Positions 63,527-64,000 of a stretch of DNA of 64,000 nt are shown here, piece after piece. Position 1 is the first letter of the stretch. Each line of letters opens with the position of its first letter. Position numbers and translations under genes: made by a program. The notes below the pieces were generated by a model, which was not told the origin of the DNA, ran no database searches, and saw nothing but the letters and a program-made list of their open reading frames with translations. This stretch comes from Siphonodentalium dalli (taxonomy: Eukaryota; Mollusca; Scaphopoda; Gadilida; Siphonodentaliidae), in the NCBI GenBank assembly GCA_032622095.1, contig CP136069.1:164664394-164728393 (forward strand). The letters run 5' to 3'.

Positions 63527-64000
63527 CCGCGCTAGACCGTAATTTACTTTTGCCAAATAATTTGCCAAATGAAAATATTTTTTGCCAAATTGTATTAGCA
63601 TTTGCCAAATGCATCCTTGATAGTTTCATTTTCTGCAACCTTAATTATTATGCTTAGAAATTCGCGTGTTGAACGACTTTTGATATCGATAGAAAAAGCA
63701 GTTAATAATCAATTATACTGGCATATATATTGTATATAATACAACAATAAGCCAATCACAGAACAATACAATTGTAGACGGGTTGCTTCATCAGAAGGGC
63801 ATATCACAGGAGGATTAGTAATCCCTCCAACCATAAGTACTAATGCTATGAAATTAACTGCTTGTTAACAGAGGTGTTAACTTCTCCTAAACCTAATAAA
63901 ACTCCACTAATATAATTATGTTTTAAGAGTTTCCTGAAATGATCGGTAATGATTGACCAGTATTTTTCAAATTGCTTGAGGAATTAAAAAATGACTTGCC
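63527..64000. mobile_element. Non-autonomous hAT-like element, copy 3 (cut)
   Basis: Same element at the same site as 56009-56562; the window ends inside it. Confidence 0.85.

Larger units (their letters stand above)
60950..64000. repeat. Large tandem unit, copy 3 (partial)
   Basis: Collinear with copy 2 to the end of the window, including the hAT-like insertion from 63527 (right end outside the window). Confidence 0.93.

Overview
The window looks like nuclear DNA from a repeat-rich, AT-rich marine invertebrate. The evidence is spliced exons with GT/AG borders and matched phases, an IgGFc-binding-type extracellular protein, many small inverted-repeat transposons, ACATGTA-rich minisatellites and 'tgaccttgacctttgacc' repeat style. 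A lophotrochozoan such as a bivalve mollusc is my best guess, but only from style. There is no sign of bacterial operons, CRISPR or rRNA, and no tRNA that I could recognise.

1-21.5 kb, plus strand: the 3' half of a receptor-type (membrane) guanylate cyclase gene. Six exons (1756-1983, 4950-5099, 11957-12055, 13786-13877, 19840-20179, 21153-21349) join in phase. They give the complete class III cyclase catalytic core plus a long, low-complexity C-terminal tail. The upstream extracellular, transmembrane and kinase-homology parts lie left of the window. The introns are packed with mobile DNA: TTAA-flanked foldback MITEs, hAT-like elements with CAGTG/CAGGG ends, a 3.1-kb CACTG...CAGTG element and a 1.37-kb Mutator-like element with about 100-bp terminal repeats and a perfect 9-bp target duplication. 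Most unusually, the donor-side exon/intron junctions of two exons (ending at 5099 and 13877) have been tandemly amplified into the downstream introns. Transposons then split these arrays.

21.5-38 kb: no gene recognised. There is an hAT-like element at 21.5 kb, a foldback at 23.1 kb, a minisatellite of about 0.9 kb at 25.3-26.2 kb, a cousin of the Mutator-like element's interior at 26.3 kb, and a pair of inverted arms about 9 kb apart (26.9 and 36.2 kb) enclosing several tandem-repeat blocks. A long hairpin lies at 35.1 kb.

38-39.6 kb, minus strand: the last exon of an IgGFc-binding-protein-like secreted or surface protein. It is followed, in the same frame and behind one stop codon, by a diverged duplicate of its C-terminal end.

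40-47 kb: relics. There is a decayed SGNH-hydrolase-like fragment (42.7 kb) and a frameshifted copy of a transposon-associated protein family (44.5-46.95 kb). The latter ends in an 82-bp internal duplication that runs directly into the next region.

46.96-64 kb: a tandem array of a large unit (copy starts at 46963, 53431 and 60950; the third runs off the window). Each unit carries a minus-strand non-LTR retrotransposon reverse-transcriptase fragment and a palindromic element. Copies 2 and 3 share an hAT insertion that copy 1 lacks, so the order of duplications can be read.
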